From Phytopseudomonas daroniae (lineage in GTDB: Bacteria > Pseudomonadota > Gammaproteobacteria > Pseudomonadales > Pseudomonadaceae): 64,000 nucleotides of DNA. Location: assembly GCF_004327285.1 (NCBI RefSeq), contig NZ_QJUI01000012.1:124001-188000 (forward strand). Reading direction: 5' to 3'. The translations under genes and the position numbers were made by a program. The notes beneath the pieces are model-generated. The model saw only the letters and a program-made list of their open reading frames with translations, had not been told where the DNA came from and searched no databases. Of the stretch, positions 1 through 7,237 are shown in pieces (position 1 is the stretch's first letter; each line of letters begins with the position of its first letter).

Positions 1-1
1 C

Positions 2-496
2 GGCGTGTTCAGCCACGGGCGACTGGATGTCGGCAGCGCCCTGCTACTCGAACACCTGAACGAGCTGCCGGGCGGTCACTTATTGGATTTCGGCTGTGGC
101 GCCGGCGTGCTCGGCGCGGTGCTCAAGCGCCGTTATCCAGACAGCCACGTCACCCTGCTGGACGTCGATGCGTTTGCCGTCGCCAGCAGCCGCCTGACCC
201 TGGCAGCGAACGGTCTGGAGGCCGATGTCATCAGCGGTGATGGCATCGCTGCGGCGCCCTCCGAGCTAAGCGCCATCCTCAGCAACCCACCCTTCCACCA
301 GGGTGTGCACACCCATTATCAGGCCAGCGAAGACCTGCTACGCCAGGCGGCCAAGCATCTGCGGAGCGGCGGTCAGATCCGCCTGGTGGCCAACCGTTTC
401 CTCAAGTATCCACCGCTGATCGAGCAACACATCGGCACCTGTCGCACCCTGGCCGACGCCGATGGTTTTCGCATCTACCAGGCCGTCAGCCGCTGA
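2..496 (+). CDS. rsmC: 16S rRNA m2G1207 methyltransferase RsmC, 3' part
   Basis: C-terminal catalytic half of RsmC, which methylates G1207 of 16S rRNA using S-adenosylmethionine. The reading frame is open to the left edge of the window, so the N-terminal domain lies outside. Visible motifs are the SAM-binding loop [12 protein letters not shown], an acidic strand end LLDVDAFAV and the catalytic NPPF tetrapeptide in [10 protein letters not shown], typical of N2-guanine methyltransferases. It ends in the usual family way, with a FRIYQAV strand. A GTG near the left edge is internal, not the start. Identification is from family motifs and is strong; RlmG is the close alternative, but the sequence after NPPF fits RsmC better. 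Confidence 0.9.
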   Translation, partial: GVFSHGRLDVGSALLLEHLNELPGGHLLDFGCGAGVLGAVLKRRYPDSHVTLLDVDAFAVASSRLTLAANGLEADVISGDGIAAAPSELSAILSNPPFHQGVHTHYQASEDLLRQAAKHLRSGGQIRLVANRFLKYPPLIEQHIGTCRTLADADGFRIYQAVSR

Positions 497-564
497 ATCT
501 TCGGGGCTGCGGCACAGCGGCGCAGCCCTTGCCCAAAGCGCCCCACTTGGGCAGAATGCGCGCG

Positions 565-780
565 TCCTAGGGGAGTAGTCTCCCGCGAGCGCCAGCTCGC
601 CCGGCATGCATCAACATACTTGGTCAGCTGACCATGGTGCATGCGACCCAAGATCCGCCAAGACGGATCTGCGCAACTCGGCCACAGCAAGCACGAGTGC
701 CGCGCAGGGTTTGACAAGACCTATGACACGAACACCTTACCCGGGGCGGGAAGGCTGTACGTGTCATAGCCGTGTCTACC
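565..780 (+). ncRNA. yybP-ykoY family (Mn2+) riboswitch
   Basis: The leader of the downstream GDT1-family gene contains the two conserved arms of the yybP-ykoY manganese riboswitch. The 5' arm has the GGGGAGTAG signature at about 570-578. The 3' arm has ACCTTACCCGGGGCGGGAAG at about 734-753, flanked by the complementary TATGACACG and CGTGTCATA (722-730 and 760-768). Between the arms lies a long variable stem region with TGGTCAGCTGACCA. Known members of this family bind Mn2+ and switch on Mn2+ exporters of the MntP and UPF0016/GDT1 families, exactly the gene that follows. The expression platform cannot be defined by eye. Confidence 0.9.
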
Positions 781-799
781 CGCCCCTTTAGGAAATCTG

Positions 800-1390
800 A
801 TGTTGGAATCTCTTTTCGTTCCCACCCTGATCGTTGCCCTGGCGGAAATCGGCGACAAGACGCAGCTGCTCGCGTTGCTGTTGGCGGCGCGTTTTCGCAG
901 GCCGTGGCCGATCATCTGGGGCATGGTGGTCGCCACCCTGGCCAATCATCTGGTCGCCGGCGCGGTCGGTAACTGGGTCGCGGGCCTGCTCTCGCCGGCA
1001 TTGCTCAGCTGGATACTCGCCGCCTCGTTCATCGCCGTGGCGTTGTGGACGCTGATTCCAGACAAACTCGACGATGACGAAAGTTCCAAGCTGAAACGCT
1101 ACGGGCCGTTCCTGACCACCCTGATCGCCTTTTTCCTCGCCGAGATGGGCGACAAGACCCAAGTGGCGACAGTGATGCTCGCCGCCCAGTACCCGCACTT
1201 CATCATGGTGGTGATCGGCACCACCCTGGGCATGCTGATCGCCAACGTGCCGGTGGTACTGGCCGGTAACTTCGCAGCGGATCGCCTGCCTCTCACCCTG
1301 ATCCGCCGATTGGCCGCCACCGCCTTCGCGGCCCTGGCGCTCTATGCGGCCTACCAGGCGCTGCTGTTGAGTGGACTGATCGGTAGATGA
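800..1390 (+). CDS. TMEM165/GDT1-family (UPF0016) manganese exporter
   Basis: A 196-residue, six-helix inner-membrane protein with two copies of the family signature ExGDK(T/S): EIGDKTQ at residues 16-22 and EMGDKTQ at about 115-121. The pair of inverted repeats forms the cation path in GDT1/TMEM165 proteins. Bacterial members (such as MneA of Vibrio) export Mn2+. The yybP-ykoY riboswitch immediately upstream supports a role in relieving Mn2+ excess. The start ATG follows AGGAAATCTG. It is a single gene, transcribed towards the convergent SDR gene only 16 bases downstream. Function is inferred from family and riboswitch together. Confidence 0.88.
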   Translation: MLESLFVPTLIVALAEIGDKTQLLALLLAARFRRPWPIIWGMVVATLANHLVAGAVGNWVAGLLSPALLSWILAASFIAVALWTLIPDKLDDDESSKLKRYGPFLTTLIAFFLAEMGDKTQVATVMLAAQYPHFIMVVIGTTLGMLIANVPVVLAGNFAADRLPLTLIRRLAATAFAALALYAAYQALLLSGLIGR

Positions 1391-1406
1391 TCGCTCCGTA
1401 CAGGCT

Positions 1407-2405
1407 CTAGCTCGGGCGGCGACGTAAATAGCCGTTCTCGGCGAACCACTGAATGCTGCGCTGCAGGGTGTCGTCCACCGACTGACGGGCAACGAAGCCC
1501 AGCTCCTCCCAGGCCTTGCGCCCACTGAGGAACTGGCTCCCGGACATCAGTGCGATGGCCGTCTCATCCAGCCACGGCCAGGCACCGGTCAAACGGTGAC
1601 GCAGCCTTCCCCAGGCCACCAGGCCGTTAGCCTTGTTCAGTGACAACTCTGCCGGCGCAGCTACGCCAAGCCGCTCAGCGATACGGCTGACCAGATCCGC
1701 CATCTGGATGTTCTCGCCACAGATCAGGTAACGCTCGCCCACGCGGCCATGCTCGAGGGCCAGCAGCAAACCACGTCCAGCCTCACCGGCATCGATCAGA
1801 TTGCGTTCTCCCGGCACGTAACCGCGCATTTCACCACTGTCGATGGCAGTGATAAGCCGACCACTGCTTGGCCCGGCATCCAGCTCGCCAAGGCACAGGC
1901 CGGGAATCGCGATCACCACCGGCAGGCCGGCGCGCGCCTGCTCACGGGCCTGCTGATCCAGCGCCCATTTCGACAGCAGGTAAGCATTGCGCGAGCGCGG
2001 CATCTCGTCGTAGAACAGCCCCTCATGCCCGGGCTGGCCCTGGGGATGCCGTGGCAGGGCGATCGCCGAGCCGACGTAAACGATGCGCGTCACCTCAGCC
2101 GCCTGGCAGGCATTGTAGAAATGCTGGGTCTGGTCGAGCGCACTGGCGACCTCGTCCTGCCAGTGCCGAGGCCGCTGCGGGTAGTACCCGGCGCAGAAGA
2201 TGACGCCATCGACACCTTGCAGGGCTCGGGTCAGGGCGCGCTGGTCGAGCAGCTCAGCGGCCCGGCATTCGGCACCAAGATAAGCCAGGCGCTCGATGCG
2301 CGAAGACAGCCTGTGAATCAGCACCAGCTGATGCCCGGCAGCCTTGACCGCACGAGCCGCGTGATGCCCGAGCAGGCCCGGTGCACCGACGACGGCGATT
2401 TTCAC
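1407..2405 (-). CDS. NAD(P)-dependent epimerase/dehydratase (extended SDR)
   Basis: A 332-residue extended short-chain dehydrogenase/reductase. The N-terminal Rossmann loop is GAPGLLG (residues 7-13), and the catalytic pair is Y142 and K146 in NAYLLSKWAL, with S113 in YVGSAIAL. The layout resembles dihydroflavonol-4-reductase-like and NAD-dependent epimerase proteins of pseudomonads. The substrate cannot be deduced. No sugar or polysaccharide genes lie nearby, so the context gives no help. It is separated by about 60 bases from the M48 protease gene upstream on the same strand and could be cotranscribed with it. Family assignment is firm; specific function is unknown. Confidence 0.85.
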   Translation of the reverse strand: MKIAVVGAPGLLGHHAARAVKAAGHQLVLIHRLSSRIERLAYLGAECRAAELLDQRALTRALQGVDGVIFCAGYYPQRPRHWQDEVASALDQTQHFYNACQAAEVTRIVYVGSAIALPRHPQGQPGHEGLFYDEMPRSRNAYLLSKWALDQQAREQARAGLPVVIAIPGLCLGELDAGPSSGRLITAIDSGEMRGYVPGERNLIDAGEAGRGLLLALEHGRVGERYLICGENIQMADLVSRIAERLGVAAPAELSLNKANGLVAWGRLRHRLTGAWPWLDETAIALMSGSQFLSGRKAWEELGFVARQSVDDTLQRSIQWFAENGYLRRRPS

Positions 2406-2465
2406 GAAAGGCTCCCAGGCATCCGGGAGAATCCCAACGGATGGGGCTCGAACGTAACGGCTAGG

Positions 2466-3281
2466 TCACTTCTTCGCTTGCTCATACAACGGCATCACTT
2501 TCGGAATGGCTGCCTGTAGCGAGGCGATGCGACTCGACGACGAAGGGTGAGTGCTCATGAACTCGGGCGGTGCGCCCTCACTGGCCTTGGCCATTTTCTC
2601 CCACAGCGAAACCGCCGCATTGGGGTTGAATCCCCCACGCGCCGACAACTCCAGACCGATCAGATCGGCTTCGTTCTCGTTGCTGCGGCTGTTGGGCAGG
2701 GTCATACCATAGTTCACTGCAGCATCGGCCAGGGCCATCTTGTCCGGCGTCACGCCCAGCAGCGCGGCAGCGCCCTGCTTGGCCAGGTTCACGCCATAAG
2801 CCTTGGACATCGCTTCGCGACCATGCTCGCGCAGGGCATGGGCGATTTCATGGCCCATCACCGCAGCGATCTCGTCATCGGTGAGTTTCAGCTTCTGAAT
2901 GATGCCGGTGTAGAAAATGATCTTGCCGCCGGGGCCACAGTTTGCATTCAGCTCAGGGCTGTCGATCAGGTTGACCTCCCACTGCCACTGCGCGGCATCG
3001 GGCCGAAACAATGGTGCCTGCTTGATCAGGCGGTCGGCGATGCGTTGCAGGCGCTTGGCGTCCGCACTGTTCTTGTCCAGCACGCCCTTGGTGGAAGCTT
3101 CCTTGAGCGTTGCCTGGTAGGACTGGGCATACATCTGGTTGACTTCATCGGTCGACAGCGCGCTGAACATGTACTGCTTGCGCTCGACGCCGACCGCGCC
3201 ACCGCTGGTGGTATTGACGGCCTGGCATCCTGCCAACAGCAAGGCCGCTGCCAGAGTGGTGAAAGACAACGACGGTTTCAT
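2466..3281 (-). CDS. M48-family metallopeptidase lipoprotein (LoiP/YggG-like)
   Basis: A 271-residue secreted zinc protease. The N-terminus is a lipoprotein signal ending in the lipobox LLAGC, with C19 as the lipidated residue. The zinc site is HEIAH (144-148), with the third ligand probably E204 in NEAD. A C-terminal STHPSSSSRI segment is typical of M48 proteins such as LoiP and BepA. The likely location is the inner leaflet of the outer membrane, where such enzymes clip misfolded or small envelope proteins. It lacks the TPR region of BepA, so LoiP is the closer model. Start chosen at the ATG preceding the signal peptide. Confidence 0.87.
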   Translation of the reverse strand: MKPSLSFTTLAAALLLAGCQAVNTTSGGAVGVERKQYMFSALSTDEVNQMYAQSYQATLKEASTKGVLDKNSADAKRLQRIADRLIKQAPLFRPDAAQWQWEVNLIDSPELNANCGPGGKIIFYTGIIQKLKLTDDEIAAVMGHEIAHALREHGREAMSKAYGVNLAKQGAAALLGVTPDKMALADAAVNYGMTLPNSRSNENEADLIGLELSARGGFNPNAAVSLWEKMAKASEGAPPEFMSTHPSSSSRIASLQAAIPKVMPLYEQAKK

Positions 3282-3348
3282 GCTGGATCTCCCTGAGAAC
3301 TGAGCGACGTATGCTAGGGGGTGTTAGAGGTGCTCGCAAGCCAAGCGG

Positions 3349-3966
3349 TCAGGCGGGCGTCAGGCACTCCGGCCCATCGAGCTTCGGATCATTGACCAGG
3401 TTGCTCAACACCCGTTCCCGCAGTGCCTGCGGCGGGCCGACGAGCAGCGCCTGCAGCTCCTCCAATGGCGTATCCGTAGCCAGCCAGCGCTGCTGATCCT
3501 GCGCATTCAGAATCAGCGGGCGACGCAGCGAGGCGGCGGCCTGGGTGACCATGGCGGTACTGTGGTAGACATGCCCCTCGACCGGATAGGCCTCCCAGAT
3601 GGCCGCGAAATAAAGCAGCGAGTCCTGGCCACTCAACCAGTAGGGGCGCTTGCGCGCGGCACCGCGCCACTCGTAGAAACCGTTGGCCGGGATCAACCCA
3701 CGACGCAGGCGAAAACCCTCGCGAAACATCGGCTGATCGACCAGCGTCTCGGCGCGGGCGTGGGCCGGCGTTTTCGACAGATCCGTAAGCCAGGGCGGAG
3801 TAAGCCCCCAGCGCGCCCGAACCAGCGAACGCTGCTCGCCATCGGCACGCTGCAAGAGCACCTGGGAACCGGGCGCGAGGTTCCAGTGCGGCTGTTGATC
3901 AGCGGGGAAGCCGGGTTGCGCTGCAAAGGCAGGCGTCCAGCGAAACAGGGCGAAGCGTCCACTCAT
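3349..3966 (-). CDS. SRAP (HMCES/YedK-like) protein with degenerate active site
   Basis: A 205-residue SOS-response-associated-peptidase-fold protein. Active members (YedK, HMCES) covalently trap abasic sites in single-stranded DNA through Cys2, assisted by an Asn, a Glu and a His. Here the N-terminus reads MSGRF, so Cys2 is Ser. The NARAET motif reads HARAET (residues 69-74), so Asn is His. Glu survives in FYEW (E99). The HxRMP motif reads SLRRP (146-150), so His is lost. The fold-defining RWGLTP, GLIPANGFYEW and N-terminal strands remain. The reading frame continues 33 codons upstream without a convincing start. It probably no longer crosslinks DNA by the known chemistry; a retained binding role is inference. 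Confidence 0.85.
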   Translation of the reverse strand: MSGRFALFRWTPAFAAQPGFPADQQPHWNLAPGSQVLLQRADGEQRSLVRARWGLTPPWLTDLSKTPAHARAETLVDQPMFREGFRLRRGLIPANGFYEWRGAARKRPYWLSGQDSLLYFAAIWEAYPVEGHVYHSTAMVTQAAASLRRPLILNAQDQQRWLATDTPLEELQALLVGPPQALRERVLSNLVNDPKLDGPECLTPA

Positions 3967-4003
3967 GGGGTGACCCGATAGGATTGGCGGACGCGCCACT
4001 GTC

Positions 4004-4264
4004 TCAGCACAGCAACACGCCCTGAAAATTATCCGGTTCGTCACCGGGCAGCGGTTGCGCACCATTGTACTCGGCGATCAACTGGTGGGCGCGTTCGGCA
4101 TCGTCGTCTTCGACCAGCATCCCGAGCAAACCACAGGCCGGCAGCTCGCCAACCGCACCGACCAGGTGCCCGCCAACCAGGTGTGCCTGAATACCTTCAC
4201 TGGCGAGCATGCCCTTCAATAGCTCGCCCTCCATCAGATCCTGTGGCTCGTAGATCCGCTTCAT
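4004..4264 (-). CDS. DUF2007-domain protein
   Basis: A small 86-residue cytoplasmic protein with the DUF2007 (putative signal-transducing) fold, seen in LLKGMLASEGIQAHLVGG, followed by LGMLVEDDDAERAHQLI. The family resembles a ferredoxin-like domain of PII type, but no ligand or partner is established. The start ATG (4262-4264) overlaps the stop of the upstream Cys-rich gene by one base (ATGA), so the two are translationally coupled. That fixes this start over the longer possible frame. Function unknown; the pairing with a zinc-ribbon protein is common in pseudomonads. Confidence 0.82.
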   Translation of the reverse strand: MKRIYEPQDLMEGELLKGMLASEGIQAHLVGGHLVGAVGELPACGLLGMLVEDDDAERAHQLIAEYNGAQPLPGDEPDNFQGVLLC

Positions 4265-4446
4265 CAGTCGTTCTCCCCGCGCACATCCAGTTGCCAGTCC
4301 ACACCGTCGGTACTGAGCGAGAAGATGATCGGCCGGCAGCACACCGGACAGTCCTCGATGTACTGCTGATCACCCGCCGAGAGATCGAGCACCGCCTCGA
4401 CCGGCTCACCGCAGTATGGGCATTGGTAATCCTGGGTTTCCAGCAT
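4264..4446 (-). CDS. CPXCG-motif cysteine-rich zinc-ribbon protein
   Basis: A 60-residue protein with two zinc-binding knuckles, CPYCG (residues 9-13) and CPVC (33-36), 20 residues apart, the hallmark of the CPXCG-motif small family. It probably binds one Zn2+. It contains VEAVLDLS and QQYIEDCP, typical of the family. It is the first gene of a two-gene unit with the DUF2007 protein and is divergent from the acyltransferase gene, with about 150 bases between them for both promoters. No biochemical role is established for the family. Confidence 0.85.
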   Translation of the reverse strand: MLETQDYQCPYCGEPVEAVLDLSAGDQQYIEDCPVCCRPIIFSLSTDGVDWQLDVRGEND

Positions 4447-4595
4447 AGGGCGCCTCCATGTGACTTGCAGGGTATAATCGGCGGTCTATTGCTGCCTCTC
4501 GAGTCGGCTGTCGTCGCGCCCCACAGGCTCGAACGGCAGCGTCTCTCCTCGACGGGGCACTAACCTCTCAATCGCAGCGACAACCACAAGAGATC

Positions 4596-5762
4596 ATGAT
4601 GGGCGAATTCGATAGCATCCGACCCTACGCCGACGCGGAAATTCCAGCGGTTCTGGCGCGCCTGTTGGCCGATGATGCATTCCTCGACATCCTTACCCAG
4701 TTTCGTTTCCCGCGTCTGGCGGGGCCATTCGGCTGGCTGCTCAAACCTCTTATAGCTCATCGGCTGCGCTCGCAGTTCCGCTCCATCGATTCGGTGAGCA
4801 CCTTGCAGGACACCATCGAGCCCTATGTCGACCGTACCGTCGAGAAAGCCACCGATGGCGTGACCTACTCCGGCGTTGAAACCCTGAAGTCCGGCAGCGC
4901 CTATCTGTTCCTGGCCAATCACCGCGACATCGTCATGGATCCGGCCTTCGTCAACTACGCGGTGTACCACGCCGGCCTGAAGACGCCACGCATCGCCATT
5001 GGCGACAACCTGCTGCAGAAGCCTTTCGTCAGCGATCTGATGCGCCTGAACAAGAGTTTCATCGTGCACCGCTCGATCAGCGGCCGCCGCGAGAAACTGG
5101 CGGCTTACCAGTTGCTGTCGGCTTACATCAGCCACTCGATTCGCCACGACGGCGAGTCGATCTGGATCGCCCAGGCCGAAGGCCGTGCCAAGGACGGTGA
5201 CGACCGCACCGACTCAGCGATCCTCAAGATGTTCCACATGAGCCGCAAGAACGAGCCGTTCGCCGAGGTCATCAGCAGCCTCAAGCTGACCCCGGTATCG
5301 ATCAGCTACGAATACGACCCCTGTGACCTGGCCAAGGCACGTGAGCTCTACACCCGCGCCACGACCGGCAGCTATACCAAACAACCTGGCGAGGACGACA
5401 AGAGCATCGCCCTGGGCATCACTGGCTACAAGGGTCGCGTGCACGTGCACTTCGGTGATCCGCTGACCAGTGGTTTCGAGGATGCCAAGCAACTGGCGGC
5501 CATCACCGATGCACATATCCTCACCGGCTACCGCCTGTTCCCCGTGCACTACCTGGCGTATGCCATGTGGAGCGAGCGTGACCCGCAGCTCGAGGTACCA
5601 GCGGCCGAATCGCTGTTCGATGCTGCCGAACTGGCAGCCGCCAAGCAACAATGGCAGCAACGCTTGAGCAACTGTCCGAGCGAGCAACAGCCCTACCTGG
5701 TGCTGCAGTACGCCATGCCGGTACGCAACCAGTACCGTATCAAGGCTGGTCTTGCGCTCTAA
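4596..5762 (+). CDS. PlsC-domain acyltransferase (glycerol-3-phosphate/lyso-PA type)
   Basis: A 388-residue acyltransferase of the PlsC/LPLAT superfamily. The catalytic HX4D box is NHRDIVMD (H109, D114), and a second conserved block EGRAKDG lies about 60 residues further on. It is longer than a standard PlsC (about 240 residues), carrying an extra C-terminal helical domain, as in a pseudomonad group annotated as 1-acyl-sn-glycerol-3-phosphate acyltransferase. It would transfer acyl chains to a phospholipid precursor at the membrane. Two tandem ATGs occur at the start; the first is taken. A terminator hairpin follows 18 bases after the stop. The exact acceptor is unknown. Confidence 0.82.
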   Translation: MMGEFDSIRPYADAEIPAVLARLLADDAFLDILTQFRFPRLAGPFGWLLKPLIAHRLRSQFRSIDSVSTLQDTIEPYVDRTVEKATDGVTYSGVETLKSGSAYLFLANHRDIVMDPAFVNYAVYHAGLKTPRIAIGDNLLQKPFVSDLMRLNKSFIVHRSISGRREKLAAYQLLSAYISHSIRHDGESIWIAQAEGRAKDGDDRTDSAILKMFHMSRKNEPFAEVISSLKLTPVSISYEYDPCDLAKARELYTRATTGSYTKQPGEDDKSIALGITGYKGRVHVHFGDPLTSGFEDAKQLAAITDAHILTGYRLFPVHYLAYAMWSERDPQLEVPAAESLFDAAELAAAKQQWQQRLSNCPSEQQPYLVLQYAMPVRNQYRIKAGLAL

Positions 5763-5780
5763 AACCTTGGCACAGAAACG

Positions 5781-5808
5781 AAAAAGCCCCGACATGTCGG
5801 GGCTTTTT
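5781..5808. terminator. bidirectional rho-independent terminator
   Basis: A perfect hairpin AAAAAGCCCCGAC / GTCGGGGCTTTTT with an AT centre, having an A tract on one side and a T tract on the other. It lies between the convergent acyltransferase gene (plus strand) and the yajG-like lipoprotein gene (minus strand), so it can end transcripts from both. Confidence 0.9.
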
Positions 5809-5825
5809 CTTGTAGCGCAACCGGC

Positions 5826-6410
5826 TTATTGGCCGCTGAGGATCTGCGCCAGGGTCGGATCCTTGAACGCACGGGTCAGCGCATCGCTCAACACATCACT
5901 GACCAGCTTGGTGTTGGTTTCCTGGTTCGGCGCCATGCCGAAGCGCTGGTTCAGGGACGCACCGTAGCGACCGCTGTAACGGCGGTTGCTGTTCTGCACA
6001 TCAGCACGGAAGGTGGCAGTCATATCAGCTTCGGTGACATACAGGCCTTCTTTCGGCGACTGATATTTCAGCTCGGCCAGAGTCAGGGTCAGTTGAGGCG
6101 CGTTGTAGGCGTTGGCCGACGGGGTGAAGCCCAGCAGGCGCACCGCTATTTCGGCCTGAGCCTGCAACTTGGGCAGTACATCCTGACCAGTCACGCTGAT
6201 GGCGCTGGTTTCCGGATACAGACCACCACGGGTTCCCAGAACCGGAGATGGACGCCCATCAACCACGCGCACCACGACGGGCTGCCCCTGACCGACTGCG
6301 GTCAACGGCCCGGTGAGCTTGGGCTGCGGGCTGAGTTGTTGAGGGCTATGGGCACAGCCAACAAGGGCCAGACTGATAACGGCAACCAGACCAAACAACA
6401 GGCGATGCAT
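5826..6410 (-). CDS. YajG-family lipoprotein
   Basis: A 194-residue lipoprotein. The signal peptide ends in the lipobox LALVGC, with C19 the lipidated cysteine. The mature part matches the YajG family: PVVVRVVDGRPSPVLGTRGG, then QLTLTLAELKY and a final segment with NTKLVSDVLSDALTRAF. The family is a periplasm-facing, probably outer-membrane, lipoprotein of unknown biochemical role in enterics and pseudomonads. The start was taken at the ATG directly preceding the signal peptide, rather than the in-frame codons 28 positions upstream. No partner is evident next to it. Confidence 0.85.
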   Translation of the reverse strand: MHRLLFGLVAVISLALVGCAHSPQQLSPQPKLTGPLTAVGQGQPVVVRVVDGRPSPVLGTRGGLYPETSAISVTGQDVLPKLQAQAEIAVRLLGFTPSANAYNAPQLTLTLAELKYQSPKEGLYVTEADMTATFRADVQNSNRRYSGRYGASLNQRFGMAPNQETNTKLVSDVLSDALTRAFKDPTLAQILSGQ

Positions 6411-6555
6411 ATTCGGTTCTCCATGGAGGGGGCGCATAAGGCGCCGCGAAGTATAACCAATCGACCTGCAATGGGTGAAAGCGGTTCCGGTCACAGACCC
6501 GTCACATGCCAGCGGTATAAGACTTTAGTCGCTTTGCATGATGGAAGTTTGTTTG

Positions 6556-6750
6556 ATGCACGCACTCCTGGAAAAGGTCGCCACCCCGCCACGCCCGCGC
6601 ATCTTTGCCTGCCTCGACGAGCAAGGTATCTGCCGTGCATTCCGCCAGAGCGCCCAGCCTCCGGGGCCTGCGAGCTGGCACGAGGTCAACGAACAACGCC
6701 TGACCTGGCTAGGTACTTCGCTCCCGGAAAGCGCCTTCATTCCCCGCTGA
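6556..6750 (+). CDS. small hypothetical protein
   Basis: A 64-residue protein that I do not recognise at family level. It begins MHALLEKVATPPRPRIFACL and contains ASWHEVNEQRLTWLG. It has no membrane segment and no signal peptide. The start is supported by GGAAG eight bases upstream. A second in-frame ATG pair 18 bases earlier lacks such a site. Two features make it look real: biased third-position GC like its neighbours, and its placement alone between the divergent yajG promoter and the mqo leader. Small proteins of this kind occur near mqo in other pseudomonads as far as I recall; that is memory, not a search. Confidence 0.6.
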   Translation: MHALLEKVATPPRPRIFACLDEQGICRAFRQSAQPPGPASWHEVNEQRLTWLGTSLPESAFIPR

Positions 6751-7237
6751 ACACCGCCCCGTCACTTTCGCCCCGAACGCGTGTGCAATAAAAGTCACAC
6801 GCAGTCGATCAATTTCCTCGCTTTCGCCTTATAATCGCGCCCCGATTATAAGGACGCCTCCTGATCGGCCTCGCCGTACCGCTGATGCACTTCATGCCAT
6901 CGGCAATGCCACAGAGAGTCGCCCACTTCGTGCTGCTCGATATCGACAGCCCTCCTCGCGCCATGCAGCGATTCCCGCGTTTTCGCGGAACATCTGCCAC
7001 CGAGGATGGCCCAACAGGCACATGAACTTTTGAGGTTCGCGTTCCAAAAGAACGTGAAAAAACGGTTTCAATAAACTTCACAAGAGTGTGGCGAACATAT
7101 GAATCATCTTGCGGCAGGACAAGGCGACCCCCTCCCGTCATCCGGATCCCCAGGACAGCTCTGCAACCGCTGACAGGCGCATCTGACGCCCAGGCCGAAG
7201 GCCATCGATTGGAAGCTGATTTTTTGGAGATGTGGTA
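6751..7237 (+). promoter_or_regulatory. long mqo leader with dyad symmetries
   Basis: A 487-base gene-free stretch upstream of mqo. It holds GCGTGTG/CACACGC (6779-6785 with 6796-6802), a perfect 11-base dyad with a 5-base centre (6827-6853) whose two arms each contain TATAAT, a CGCG-TTTT-CGCG hairpin near 6979-6990, and a TTCGCGTTC/GAACGTGAA hairpin (7037-7059). A ribosome binding site TTGGAGA lies eight bases before the mqo ATG. I see no convincing short gene here. The region probably carries the mqo promoter and control sites, but the transcription start cannot be placed by eye. Confidence 0.5.
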
